A DNA stretch of 64,000 nucleotides, taken from Cunninghamella blakesleeana. Taxonomy: Eukaryota; Mucoromycota; Mucoromycetes; Mucorales; Cunninghamellaceae. Numbering within the stretch: the first letter of the stretch is position 1; each line of letters opens with the position of its first letter. The translations under genes and the position numbers were made by a program. Positions 12,727 through 24,816 of this stretch are shown piece after piece. The notes below the pieces were generated by a model. That model was not told the origin of the DNA, did not search any database, and worked only from the letters and a program-made list of their open reading frames with translations. The DNA lies in assembly GCA_017871115.1 (NCBI GenBank), contig JAFCIZ010000001.1, forward strand, positions 7,004,001 to 7,068,000, read 5' to 3'.

Positions 12727-13990
12727 ATTCTTTATTATGTATTTTACATTGTAATCAAGACTGTATCGAAGAAGAAAAAAAACAAAAAAAAAAACATAAC
12801 TTGACAACAATATATTTTATTACTTGCATTTTTTTTTAAAAAAAACCATTTTCTTTCCCCTTCCCTTTTATCTTTTTTTTTACATCTTATTTCTACCTTT
12901 ACCTTGTTCATACTTTATTTTAACATTCAACCCCAGAAAAAAAAAAAGAGAACCTTATTTTTATTTAAAAAAAAAAAAAAGAATAATCCCATTTTTTCAT
13001 ATATTAGATTCTAATTACCCTTTTTTCACCATATTGATTCCCATTTTATCATCATATTTGTATACATAATTCTTCTATAATAATATTATTATTAATAATA
13101 ATAAATCTAAATCTAAAAAGTATTGTATTTATAATTTTAGCTTCTTTTTTTTTTCTTAGTATAAAAAAGTTATTTAAATATAACCTAAATGACTTTTTAA
13201 TGATGAGATGATATATATATTTAATATGTCATAAGAAAAATCATTATTAAATATGATCATCTTTTTTTTTAATCATCACTTTCTCTCTCTTTCTCTCTCT
13301 CTCTATAATGCATATATGATCATAATAAAAATAAAATTTGAGATGAGATGATCAAATTGAAAAAAAAAAAAATCTGTAAGGGGAATGGAAAACCTGATAA
13401 CTATATATAGCAATAAAAGGGGATATAAAAAAAAGTAGGTGGGTTCATTATCTTTATATATACTGATTTTAAGTTCACTATTACATATAAAATGAATGTT
13501 GAGTTTGAATTCTTTTAGTAACAGTATCAGTAGTAGTAGTAGTTTGAGTAGTAGTAGTAGTTTTAAAGTAATAATAGAAAATTTATTCAAAAAATGAAGT
13601 TTGTTTATTTACTTTCGTTTAATAAACTAATATATACCTTTATATTTATTATTATTAAATAATATATATATATAACTTTTATATATTTCTTTTTATAGAA
13701 TCTTATATTTGTATGTACAGGATGTAGAAAAAAAAAAATTGGGTCAAAAAAGATTACGCCATACATATAAAAAAGAAAAAAATGGATTTAAAACTCAGTT
13801 CATTATACTGCTTTGAACTATATTTTTTTTCTTTTATTTGAAAATAATAATAAATGGAGTCGTTCTTTTTCTTTATCAAAAATGAATTATTTTACAATTT
13901 ATTAATAATACAATATGCCGTTAACAAATAATAATGAAAAAAAGAAAAGTGAAAAATCAAAACTTTTTTTAATCAAAATTACCTATTTGC

Positions 13991-14033
<43 letters not shown>

Positions 14034-14728
14034 CTATATACCCTTAATATAGAAATGAAAAAATGTATGCGTACAAGCATATATTCTCGTATTATTATTA
14101 CAATAATAAAATAATTTTATTGACATGCAAAAAGAAAAAAATTATAAAATATTCATATTCATATTCCTCTATATCTCTATTACCCTTTTTGATAACTCAA
14201 AATATAGCATTATTATATACAAATCACCAGCAACCAATGAAAAACTTTAAAACAATCGGTAGGGACTCATCGTTATTCGGTAGTTCCCGATGTCATTCTA
14301 TCGGAAACATACTATTACTTGATTTTAATATAAAAAAATCCATTATATTCTTTTTTTTTTCCATTTAAAATAAAATAGTGACTATCTAATTTATATGTAT
14401 ATTATTCTTATCCTTATTATTTTATTTTACATATAAAACTGTATATTATTTTATAGTATTCAAAGCAAATTAAAAAAAAAATAGACATCGGAATTTTAAT
14501 TTCATTACAGAAAAGAAGAGTGATCTACCAATCAAAATTGAAACACGCAAAGTTAGTCAATCTTCTTTAGATTTATTTTATAAAAACCAATTATTTTTTC
14601 ACTTCTTTCTTTTCCTTTCTTTTTTTCTCTTTACTTTTATTTATTTATTTTTTTATTCCCTACTCTTACTCTATTTTTTTTTATTTTTTATTACATTAAA
14701 TTTTAAAAAAATTAATAAATAATTTATA
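12727..14728. other. Spacer and LEU1 upstream region
   Basis: The first 1.2 kb is A/T runs, with a CTCTCT run at 13280-13305 and a TA run at 13994-14032. Open frames at 12824-13069, 13303-13590 (minus) and 14063-14368 are low-complexity and not accepted. A non-simple segment at 14240-14310 contains related words TCGGTAGGGAC, TCGGTAGTTCCCGAT and ATCGGAAAC about 430-490 bp upstream of LEU1, and 14508-14560 is also of mixed composition; these are candidate upstream regulatory sequence for LEU1. Confidence 0.4.
13994..14032. repeat. TA dinucleotide run
   Basis: A perfect TA tract of about 38 bp in the spacer upstream of LEU1. Confidence 0.85.
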
Positions 14729-17202
14729 ATGGCACAAACACTCTACGATAAAGTATGGAAGGATCACGTTGTAGATCAACAAGAAGATGGTACTTGTATT
14801 TTATATATCGACAGACACTTGGTTCATGAAGTAACTAGTCCTCAAGCTTTTGAAGGTCTTCGTAATGCTAATCGACCAGTTCGTAGACCTGATTGTACTT
14901 TAGCTACTGTGGATCATAATATTCCTACTACTTCGCGTAAGCACTTTAAATCCATTACTACTTTTATTGAAGAAGCCGATTCACGTACTCAATGTGAAAC
15001 TTTAGAAGATAATATTAAAGCCTTTGGGTTAACTTATTTTGGTATGGAAGATGCCCGTCAAGGTATTGTTCACGTTATTGGTCCTGAACAAGGTTTTACT
15101 TTACCAGGTACTACTGTCGTCTGTGGTGATTCTCATACTTCTACTCATGGTGCATTTGGCGCGTTAGCTTTTGGTATTGGTACATCTGAAGTAGAACATG
15201 TTTTAGCAACACAAACCATTTTACAAAAGAAATCTAAAAATATGCGTATTGCTGTAGAAGGAACTGTTTCACCTGGAGTAACAGCTAAGGATATTGTTTT
15301 ACATATTATTGGTGTGATTGGAACTGCTGGAGGTACAGGTTGTGTAATTGAATTTTGTGGGTCTGCCATTCGTTCTTTATCTATGGAAGGACGTATGTCT
15401 ATTTGTAATATGGCTATTGAAGCTGGTGCAAGAGCTGGTATGATTGCTCCTGATGAAATTACATTCGAGTATATTAAAGGTCGTCCTTTAGCTCCTAAAG
15501 CAGATGAATGGGAAAAAGCCGTTGCTTATTGGAAGTCACTTCATACTGATGATGGCGCTCACTATGATATTAATGTAGAAATTGATGCTGCTGATATTGC
15601 TCCTACTGTTACTTGGGGTACAAGTCCTCAAGATGTGGTCTCTATTCATGGTAAAGTGCCTGATCCTGCTGCTGAAGCTGATCCTACACGCCGTCTTGCT
15701 ATTGAACGTGCTTTAGAATATATTGGTTTAGAACCCAATACACCTATAAAGGAAGTTAAAATTGATAAAGTCTTTATTGGAAGTTGTACTAATTCTCGTA
15801 TTGAAGATTTACGTGCTGCTGCCAGTATTGTAAAAGGACGCAAAAAGGCAGATTGGGTTTATGCTATGGTGGTTCCTGGTTCTGGTTTAGTAAAACGTCA
15901 AGCTGAAGCTGAAGGTTTAGATGTTATCTTTAAAGAAGCTGGTTTTGATTGGCGTGAAGCTGGCTGTTCCATGTGTCTTGGTATGAACCCTGACCAATTG
16001 AAGCCTAAAGAACGTTGTGCTTCCACTAGTAATCGTAATTTTGAAGGTAGACAAGGCGCTGGTGGTCGTACTCATTTATGTAGTCCTGCTATGGCTGCTG
16101 CTGCTGGTATTACTGGGTAAAAATTAAAAAAAAAAAAAAAGAATACGTGTTAAAAAAAGGATAATGCTTGAAAAAAAGCAAAACAAAGAGATACGTGTGT
16201 GAAAATAAATATAAAAAAAGAGTGTATTTGTTTAAAAAGCGGTGATCCTACGTAAAAGGAAATTTTCATTTACTATTTATTTATTTACACACTTGTTTAT
16301 TTTCTTTTTATTTTTTTAAATTAAATTTATGTAGTTATTTAACTGATGTACGTGAATTAGCACCAAGTGAAGAAGTCCTTAAACCTAGTAGTGGTAAATC
16401 TGTAGAAATTGAAAAAGAAGCTGATGCCTCAACCCTTCATACATCGGAAGAACAAAATAAACAAGAAGAAAAAGAAAACATAACACCTGTTAAAGCTGTT
16501 AAAAGTGATAATCAAGCCTCTAATGGTATTCCAACCTTCACTACACTTAAAGGTATTGCAGCACCTTTGGATATCGCTAATGTAGATACAGATATGATTA
16601 TTCCCAAGACTTTCCTTAAAACTATCAAACGTACTGGTTTAGGATATGCTTTATTCCATCATCTTCGTTACAACTCTGAAACCAATGAAGAAAACCCATC
16701 CTTTATTTTAAATCAAGAACCTTATCGTCAAGCCAAGATTCTTGTCTGTACAGGACCTAACTTTGGATGTGGTAGTTCTCGTGAACATGCTCCTTGGGCT
16801 TTCAATGATTTTGGTATTCGTTGTATCATCGCTACTTCCTTTGCTGATATTTTCTTTAACAATTGTTTCAAGAATGGTATGTTACCTCTTACTTTACCTC
16901 AAGCCGATGTGGATAAATTTGCTCAAGATGCTAAACAAGGTTTAGAAATTGAAGTAGATTTAATTAACCAAGTCGTAAAATCACCTAATCATGAAGCCAA
17001 ATTTGATGTGGAACCTTTCCGCAAACATTGTTTAATTAATGGTTTAGATGATATTGGCTTAACCATGCAAAAGGATGATAAGATTGAACAATTTGAAGCT
17101 AAACGTACAGCTACTTGGCCATGGTTAGATGGAAAGAATTATACTGGTAAAGCAACTAAAATTAATGCTCATCAACCAAAGAAACAAAAATTGGATTGGT
17201 AA
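14729..17202 (+). CDS. LEU1: 3-isopropylmalate dehydratase (isopropylmalate isomerase), LeuC-LeuD fusion
   Basis: This enzyme isomerises 2-isopropylmalate to 3-isopropylmalate in leucine biosynthesis, using a [4Fe-4S] cluster. Exons 14729-16116 and 16335-17202 join in phase 2 to give 751 aa; yeast Leu1 is 779 aa. Residues 1-463 are the aconitase-type LeuC part: [20 protein letters not shown], the cluster ligands in [15 protein letters not shown] and [12 protein letters not shown], and [14 protein letters not shown]. The C-terminal LeuD swivel domain begins near residue 545 ([15 protein letters not shown]) and holds [17 protein letters not shown] hydrophilic linker rich in Glu, Lys and Ser joins them. 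The single intron falls just before YLTDVREL, close to where the LeuC part ends. No mitochondrial targeting sequence is evident (starts [15 protein letters not shown]), so a cytosolic enzyme is likely. No other leucine gene is nearby. Confidence 0.96.
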
Positions 17203-19797
17203 ATATATATAATCTATATGTATATGGGATTTATGATTACGTAAATATATAAAAAGTAAAAAAACAAAAAAATAAAAATTGTATGTATGTAATGATTAGA
17301 GTTACTATTTTATTTACTTATTAAATAATAATAAACTATTGTGAATATTTTAAAATATTTTTTTTCTATTAAAATAAAATCTAATTATGGAAATAAACAT
17401 AATGTTATGATAGCAATGAACTCTTTTTATTTGTTTGTGTTTGTATGTTTGTATATATATCTACTATTGTTCAACAAGCGATCATGATTGTTTTTTTTTT
17501 TCCTCTATTAAAATGTCAATTACATGTGAAGATAAATTAATATCTAGCATGAATACAATTTTTTAATTCCATCAACCAATTTTTACAATCATTGTATGAA
17601 AATTATCCTATATATAGAGAATGATTAAGTTATGGATCAGTTAAGATTTCATGTCAATTAATCTGCCATTTATGGAGATAATTAAATTTTACACTTGAAG
17701 TACGTATTAATTTTTAGTGTAAAATAATAAAATTAAATTTGTTTTATAGCTTCCGTTAGTGCTTGATACTTTTTTTAAGGGCGATATATACATATTCAAC
17801 TTTGTTTATTTATTTAGCATGATCCCATTACTTTAATTGATTAAACTGATACTAGTTTAATCATTTTTTTATTCTAATAAAAATACTATTGTACCATGAA
17901 ATATGTATATGAGAGTGATTATATATTGATACTTTACTGATATATAAGAAACTAAAAATCACAAGATAACAAAACAATGTATGATCAAAAAAGTAGTTTT
18001 AATTTCAAATTACGCCTTTTTTTATCTTTCTTTCTTTACGTACACTACAAATCTATGCGTTTTTTTTTTCTTTCATTATTTTTCAATTACACATTCTGGA
18101 TTTAAAGTGGAATTTACTGCATGACTGGGGTGTAGCTGTGTTCTAGATGATGCTCTTTTTTTAATGAATGATGTTATTCTTTCATTTTATTCAGGATATA
18201 TTTTCTATATTTATCCAAAATAGATCGGCTCTCTTTTTTTCTTATATTTATAATTGTTTACTTTCTTGGCAAGAGAGCACCGTATCTAGTGTTTACACCA
18301 ATTCCCTACTAAAAATTTTCAAAGGTTTATATTTATCTATTAAAACTTGTAACACAAAATAACATTGTGATGTATTCGGCCCGTTGCTTTGAAATGGGTA
18401 AATTTTGTAAAAATAAAATTGAAAATTATCATAAAATAATAAAATGAGGTTGTAGAAAGAATTGAAAGGATTCTGTATGTTTAAACTGAATTTTTTTTAA
18501 GGGCAAAATAAAAAGAAAAAAAGAAAATAAAAGTAAAGGTAATAAGAGGATGTAATAAAGAGTTTATTGGATAGATTTAAAGTAATGGAAAGATGGTCAT
18601 CATTTGCAGTAGTTTTAACATGGCACAACGAGTTTTAGTGGTGCTATTTTCTCCATTTTGAAAGCAAATTTTATAATTTTTTTTCCTTCTCACTTCCACA
18701 TCGTTATCGTAATTAACACATAGTAGTTTAATGAGATGCATTAAAAAATAGAAAAAGAAACATTGTTTTTAATGGAATTGACCATATCAAACCGAAACTT
18801 TTGGCTAGGATTGTCACCTCTTTTCATCTTTGTGTAGAATTTTTAAATCATAAATTAAAAAAAAAAAGTTATATTATATAATTTAAACTAAAAGTAAAAG
18901 AATATCTTTATAAAAATCATCAATTCCTAGTTTTTTTTATGAATGAAATTTGAAACCATTTATCTATCAATTTTAATTCAACGAACGTTCATCATGTTCC
19001 TAGTTTTAAAAAAATCAGATAAGTGCGGAAAAATAATAACCGCCCTGAACCAAAAAAAAAAAAAGATTTTTTTCTGAAAACCAATCAAAACGCTCATAGG
19101 TAAGAAATGACTTAATAGGCGAAATTAGGTGCGGTATAGCGGATCAAGGTCAACAATGGATGAATAATATGAAGTGCGGACCACCGCCTCTTTATGCATA
19201 TATAATATACAATATATATATATATGTATATATATACTAAATATATACATATGTATATATACTATATTCTATATACTTATACTATATACTATATATTACA
19301 TGGTTAAAAAAAATGAGATAAAGATAAAAAAAATACTAAACTATATACATATATATATTTTAAAAAAAAAGTAATCCAACATGCTTATTAATTTAGATGT
19401 GATTATTTATTTAATTTTATTTTACCAACAAAAATACATGTTACTAAAAAAATCATAAAAAGATTTACCATAGATCCATCATTCTGTTTCTGATACCTAA
19501 TTAGTAATTCAATCAAGTGCAAAAAAGAATAAAAAAATAGAAAAATAAAAAACGGATAAATTAAAACCGAAATCAATATTATTAACACCGTATTCCGGGA
19601 TCACAAAATTATAATTTGTTATAAAATGAGATTAAACCAAACCTTTTTTTTTTTATCTTTTTTCTTTTTTCTTTATTTATTTAACTATTATTATTTTCTT
19701 TACATATAAATTATTTATATAAATATATATATATATATATATCTTCTTTTATTTATAATTTAATTCTACTTTAATAATTCAAAAAAAATAAAAAAAG
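17203..19797. other. Long gene-free spacer between LEU1 and the MFS gene
   Basis: No gene can be supported. Open frames at 18168-18362, 19174-19374 and 19403-19588 (minus) are low-complexity. Two parts have less simple composition: 18580-18680, which shares a core with a segment near 42.73 kb (see findings), and 18960-19180, with words such as AAGTGCGG (19021 and again about 19171), ATAGCGGATCAAGG and AATAGGCGAAATT. The second lies 600-800 bp upstream of the MFS start and may be its distal promoter. I see no tRNA or repeat family. Confidence 0.4.
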
Positions 19798-20129
19798 ATG
19801 ACAGTTATAGAAGAATCATTAAAAGATAAACACAGCGAAGATGTCGAAACACCTACAGTTAGAGCAGAAGAGGGTGTAATGAAAGATCAAAATATAGCAA
19901 TGGTAATTTTTTTTTATTTTTTTTTCTCACTCCAAAAAAACAATGACTAAACGATGAGAATACAGCATATTCATTTCCTTTTTTGTATTCTGTATTTTTT
20001 ATTATATATAATAAAACTTTATATAATATTTATAGAATTGGCCATTTAAGAAAAAAGCTATCAATTTTGCAATTGTGTTTATGAATGGATTTATTGGTTA
20101 TTTTAGGTAAAATAATATATTATATATAT

Positions 20130-20161
<32 letters not shown>

Positions 20162-22036
20162 TGTCGAATCTGACTTTTTTTTTTTTTTAGTTCTTCAATT
20201 TATATTCCAGCTTTATTATCGTTACAAACCTATTTTAATGCCAATTTAACGGTAAGTTTTTATTTATTTATTTTTTAAATATATATAAATATTCATTATT
20301 TTTATTTTTATATTATATGTACATATATAGGTGATCAATTCTACTATTTCACTCTTTATTGTTATTACAGGCGTGGCCCCCTTATTTTGGTCACCCTTCT
20401 CAGAAAGAATTGGAAGAAGATGGACTTATATTATTACCATGTTACTATATACTGTTTGTTCTATAGTGTGTGGTGTATCAACTAATTTGCCCTTATTTTA
20501 TGTCTTTCGTGTATTACAAGGCATCTTTTGTGCTGCTGCTACAGGTGTAGGTGGTGGATCTGTTGCTGATCTTTTTGAACCTCATCAACGTGGGAAAGCT
20601 ATGGCTATTTTCCTTCTTGGTGTAGTGTTAGGTCCATCTTTCGGTCCTTTAGTGGTAATATGATCATTTTTTTTTCCTTGTTACTATTGTTATTGTTTTA
20701 TATTTATTTATTTATTTATTTATTTAATTGTATAAAATTAATTTTTTTTTTAATTTTTTTTTCCAAATAGGGTGGTTATGTTAATCAATATGCAGGATGG
20801 AGATGGATTTTTTATATCTTAACAATCATTGGTGGTGTTGTTACATTATTGAATATCTTCTTTTTAAAAGAAACATTATATATTGACCCTAATGTCGAAA
20901 AACCTAAAGGAATTGCAAAGTTTAAATTTAATCCTGTAAGTAATACTACTTTATACAAATATATATATATATTATATTATTTTATTAAAAAAATGACAGC
21001 TACGATAATAAACTAATTTTATTTTTTTCTTTCGCATTTTATGTATATATAGTTCACTAGTTTAAATATTCTTTTAACACGAGAAGGTTTCTTGGCAAGT
21101 CTTCCTCAAGCAGTTGCCTTTGGCTTCTTTTATTTATTAGTGACTTCATTACCTGTTGCCTTTGGGTCCATTTATCATTTTTCTACTGGAAGTATTGGGT
21201 TATGTTTCTTAGGTAAATTAATAATAATAATAATAATAATTGGACAATGATAATGATGGTTATTATAATGGTTATTTAATCTATTTTCTTTTTTAAACTC
21301 TTTAATGAATTAGCTAGTGGAGTTGGTAATTGTTTTGGTACTATTGTGTCTGGTATGTTATCAGATCGTATGTATAATATACAAAAGAGACGTAATAATG
21401 GTGTAGGCAAAGCTGAATTTCGATTAAAAGCCGTTTATATTGGTGTACCCTTTGTCATTATTGGTCTTTTATTATTTGGATGGTTCTTACAAGCTCGTAC
21501 TTTCCATTGGATTGCTCCTCTTATTGGCTTAGCCATTTATTCTTTTGGTAATATGTATGTGATTTCTATGCTATCTACTTATATGGCCGAAGGTTTCTTT
21601 CCATTATCTGCATCAGGTAATAAAAATAATATAAAGTATTAAAAAATAGGGCAATATATATATACCAGTATACTAATCTAAACCTTCTATTCTTTTTCAT
21701 TTTCATTTTGATTTTATTTTAATAAATAGCTGTATCTGCTGCAAATTTCTTACGTTCTTTACTTGCCATGATTTTTAGTTTACTTTCTTTCCAAATTAGA
21801 TCAAGTCTTGGTGACGGATGGACGTTGTAAGTTATTATAATAATAATAAAACAGTAATGTATATATAAACAAATGTATTGATAGATAACTAATATATCAT
21901 CCTTTTTATTTTATTTTTGTTGATATACAGTACTATGGGGGCTCTTATCTTTTTAGTATCTGTCATTAGTTTACCAATACTTCAAATCAAAGGTGAACAA
22001 TGGAGAAATATAAGAAAAGGCATTACAACCAACTAA
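19798..22036 (+). CDS. MFS transporter, drug:H+ antiporter-1 (DHA1) type
   Basis: A 12-helix major facilitator, 463 aa, built from nine exons: 19798-19902, 20036-20106, 20191-20251, 20331-20654, 20771-20935, 21053-21212, 21314-21616, 21730-21826, 21931-22036, all GT..AG and in frame. The N-terminal 35 residues are hydrophilic and acidic. Motif A (loop 2-3) reads FSERIGRRWTY, and motif C, diagnostic of the antiporter branch, reads GVVLGPSFGPLVGG. Other family words are YVFRVLQGIFCAAATGVGGG and NQYAGWRWIFYIL. The central loop is fairly short, and the C-terminus ends soon after the last helix (EQWRNIRKG). By family the gene exports small organic molecules, drugs or polyamines in exchange for protons; the substrate cannot be told from sequence. 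It stands alone; no biosynthetic cluster surrounds it. Confidence 0.92.
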
Positions 22037-22517
22037 CTAGCTTAATTACATTATCATAATCATAATCATAATACTATTTTGTAATATAATATTTAGAATA
22101 AAGTAATACATTTTTTTGTAAATATATTTTAAAAATGGAAATAAGAAATAAAAAAAATATTTTTTTGTCTAGCCTTCATCTTCACTTTTGATAATATGTA
22201 TTGATGGGTATACGTATACATATATACACACACATATATATATATATATATAAATGCTACTACCAGTGCCGCTACCATTGCCACTAATATATACAATTAA
22301 ATATTAAAATATTATTTAAAATTGTCTTTCTTATATATATAATATAAATATAAAATTAATATTTTATTTTTTATAATAAAGTGTATTTTTCTTTATTTTT
22401 TTAAGAGAAAAAAAAATTTCTATAGCTATATTTAAAAGCGGGTGTTATTATTATTATTATTCCATTAATTATTCTTTCTTTTACAAAGAAAGGTTATACT
22501 ATTTTATAAAATTTTAT
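22037..22517. other. 3' spacer of MFS gene and peptide gene
   Basis: Convergent 3' ends of the MFS gene (+) and the Cys-rich peptide gene (-). A/T-rich with TA runs near 22235-22252; one GC-rich word, AAAAGCGGGTG, at 22433-22443 resembles the promoter box described in the findings but lies between two 3' ends. Confidence 0.4.
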
Positions 22518-22691
22518 TTAGCAATCGAGCTCTTTTTTACAACAAAACCAACAAGATCCAGAATATTCAGGTCTCCAGCCTGGCTGACAACGATGCAGAC
22601 GACTACCACACTCTCTTGTACACACTTGAGCTTTGGTAATATTGATATAAAGCATAAGAGTAGTAATAATAAGAAGAACGACGTTTTTCAT
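22518..22691 (-). CDS. Small secreted cysteine-rich peptide, 57 aa
   Basis: A single-exon gene from ATG at 22691 to TAA at 22518. Residues 1-21 (MKNVVLLIITTLMLYINITKA) form a typical signal peptide with a cleavable end. The mature part of about 36 residues has seven cysteines in the order VC, EC, RC, SC, CC and a final DC, with the words HRCQPGWRP and SCWFCCKK. Such short disulfide-rich secreted peptides in fungi include effectors, antimicrobial peptides and signalling peptides; I do not recognise the family and do not assign a function. An odd number of cysteines leaves one free or pairs chains into a dimer. A second copy 250 bp upstream (22934-23110) keeps part of the pattern but has stop codons, so this is probably a small tandem family. 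Too short for standard gene callers. Confidence 0.7.
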   Translation of the reverse strand: MKNVVLLIITTLMLYINITKAQVCTRECGSRLHRCQPGWRPEYSGSCWFCCKKELDC

Positions 22692-22933
22692 GGTTTATAT
22701 TTAGTTTTTGTTTTATAAAAATGGTTTAAAAAGAAAAAAGGAAAAAAAAAAAATAAAGAAAAAAAAAGAAAGGGTATCGCTATTAATATGATAAAGACAA
22801 TAGGAGAAAATGAAAAATTATGCAAAATTTAAATATAACCAAATTAATATTAATCATTTATAACAAAGCTCTAATTTTTATCCCATTTTCTTTTTAAAAA
22901 GACAATAATGATCATAAATGAATACATATTACT

Positions 22934-23110
22934 TTATTTACAGCATTTATAACAAGAGTCTATTTTACAGAGAGTTTATCTGCCAATACATTTTACGTGA
23001 CAAAGATAGCATACTTTAGAACCAATTTCTGTTATTTATTTTTCTGAGTAAAATACATTATGAATATCAAATATTCATACCATAGTCAATAAGGTTACAT
23101 AAACTTTCAT
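22934..23110 (-). pseudogene. Decayed paralogue of the Cys-rich secreted peptide
   Basis: On the same strand as the intact peptide gene and about 240 bp from it, ATG at 23110 opens MKVYVTLLTMV, which looks like the start of a signal peptide, then meets a stop. Further on, one frame reads KVCYLCHVKC, IGR, stop, TLCKIDSCYKCCK and stop at 22934. The cysteine-rich end (SCYKCCK against SCWFCCKK) and the position of the first cysteines match the intact neighbour. I tested the obvious GT..AG joins; none removes both stops in frame. A decayed tandem copy is therefore the best reading. An unseen short intron or sequencing errors remain possible. Confidence 0.5.
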
Positions 23111-23484
23111 TTTGCTTACATACTATTATTTTTAAATTAAAATGGTACTACTGTTGTTATTATTAATTCATGGAGAAAATAAATAAAAGAGAAAAAGAAT
23201 AGAGAATTGAAAAATTTTATTTAGAAATAAGAATGAAGTAATTAGAACATATTTATGGAAAGAATTATAAAGTGTTAATCATGTGTAACAATAAAAAATG
23301 TACACTAGATAATATATTTTTTAAACATTATTATCAAATGATGTAGTATGTTAATTCTATGATATATATACATACATACATATATATACATATAAATTTG
23401 TAATATGCCTTAAATAAAATATTCAGGTATGGAAATAAAAGGAATTTATTTATTCTTTAAAAAAAATAAAAGGTGCGTAGAAGG

Positions 23485-23532
<48 letters not shown>

Positions 23533-23533
23533 T
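23485..23533. repeat. ATT trinucleotide run
   Basis: About 16 perfect ATT units. Other ATT runs: 8732-8776, 20137-20160, 49716-49752. Confidence 0.85.
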
Positions 23534-23600
23534 TAAAAAAAGAGACACATTATATCAAGATACCAACATTATCAGGCATAGAGTTTCATTTTTTGATTTT

Positions 23601-23887
23601 TTATGATTCTATACCAGTTTCCATTTGTTTAAGAGGTTTAGCTAATTCAATTTCCAATTCTTTTTCTAATTTTTTCTTCTTTTCTTTTTTATCTTGAGGA
23701 ACTACGAAACTATAATAAATATATTAGTATTTCTTATATAATATGGTTTTTATACGTATATTTATACAAATTACAAGATATCATCACAACAACAAAGAAT
23801 CATATCAGGTTCAGCTTCTAATTCATCCAATTCTTTTCTTATAGATTCAATTTTAGTATAATTTCGATATTTATCTATTTCGGCCAT
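23601..23887 (-). CDS. Small charged protein, 73 aa, unknown function
   Basis: Two exons, 23775-23887 and 23601-23709 in coding order, joined in phase 2 by an intron GTAATTTG..TATTATAG. The product begins MAEIDKYRNYTKIESIRKEL, continues with an acidic helix (DELEAEPDM), a Cys triplet (ILCCCDDIFFVVP) and then a lysine/glutamate-rich helix (KKEKKKKLEKELEIELAKPL) ending in METGIES. The two helical halves with a short apolar CCC centre suggest a hairpin or a small coiled-coil partner protein. Without splicing the frame stops just after CCCDDIL. Support comes from non-random coding composition against the spacer, a good start context (AAAAAGAAAATGG) and consistent phases. I recognise no family. 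Confidence 0.55.
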
Positions 23888-24459
23888 TTTCTTTTTTTTA
23901 TCAACTTAAAATATTAGCTGGAAAAGAAAAAAAAAACAAAATCAAAGAGCTTTTATATTAAATAAAAAAGAATTAAAAGTAAAGAGACACAAAATTTTAT
24001 TTATTCTTCTTTTTCTATTTTAGCTATTTTTTAACTATAGTAATAGTAACACCACAAAGCAGCATATATCATCGTACAAGTTTACATTGCTTAGAAAAGA
24101 AAAATACTTAATTAGGCAATTAGACATTTTAAACTTTAAAATTAGAGCGAAGGTAGGACTTTTAATAAAGAAAATAAGAGAAAAAGGGAGAAAAAAAATA
24201 ATTTACTTTAATCCTTGAAGAGGAATTTTTGACCAGTAATTAAGCAAAATACATTATAAATAAAAGTTTAACATATTTCTTTTTATTGCCAAGTAAATTT
24301 TTTATTTTAAAGAGGGAAGAAAAAAAAAGTTATCAAAAGGCCTTATACTGAAACTTCCACCTACAATAAAAGTTATTAAATAAAACGGTTTATCGAAATT
24401 CATTATGAGTAGATTTTTTTTTCTTATTATTTAATAATATTTTTTATTTTAATATGTGT

Positions 24460-24492
<33 letters not shown>

Positions 24493-24816
24493 CTCATTTA
24501 GAATAATCGATTTTATATTGAATTGAAGTGTTGACGGTTTATAATTTTTTTTTTTAAATTAGTAGTGATAGTAAAAAGTTAGTTTAGTTCTGGAATACCT
24601 ATGTGTAATTACAAAATAAATACAGATAATAAAAAATGTATAGCAAAAAATTAAAACTCCGTTGCAAGTCAGTGTAAAACAACTTGTGTGAGTAGGACTG
24701 ACCCCAGCCTCTCCCCTTATTTTTTTTTTTTAAAAAAAATTAAAATTTTTTGGCTGTCAATTTATATTCTTTAGTTTTTTTTATTTTTTATTTATTTATA
24801 TATATATTTATTAACA
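23888..24816. other. Divergent promoter region between the 73-aa gene and mL53
   Basis: This 0.9 kb separates two divergently transcribed genes. It is A/T-rich with a TA run (24468-24490). The mixed segment 24650-24718 (AAACTCCGTTGCAAGTCAGTG then GAGTAGGACTGACCCCAG) lies 100-170 bp upstream of the mL53 start and is the likely promoter core; a T-run/A-run junction follows at 24720-24740. Confidence 0.45.

Noticed and set aside
14063..14368. 101-codon frame upstream of LEU1
   Set aside because: Tyr/Ile/Lys-rich, overlaps the repeated TCGGTAG segment, no domain; more likely leader or promoter DNA.
15145..15843. Minus-strand frames inside LEU1
   Set aside because: Shadows of the strongly coding plus strand.
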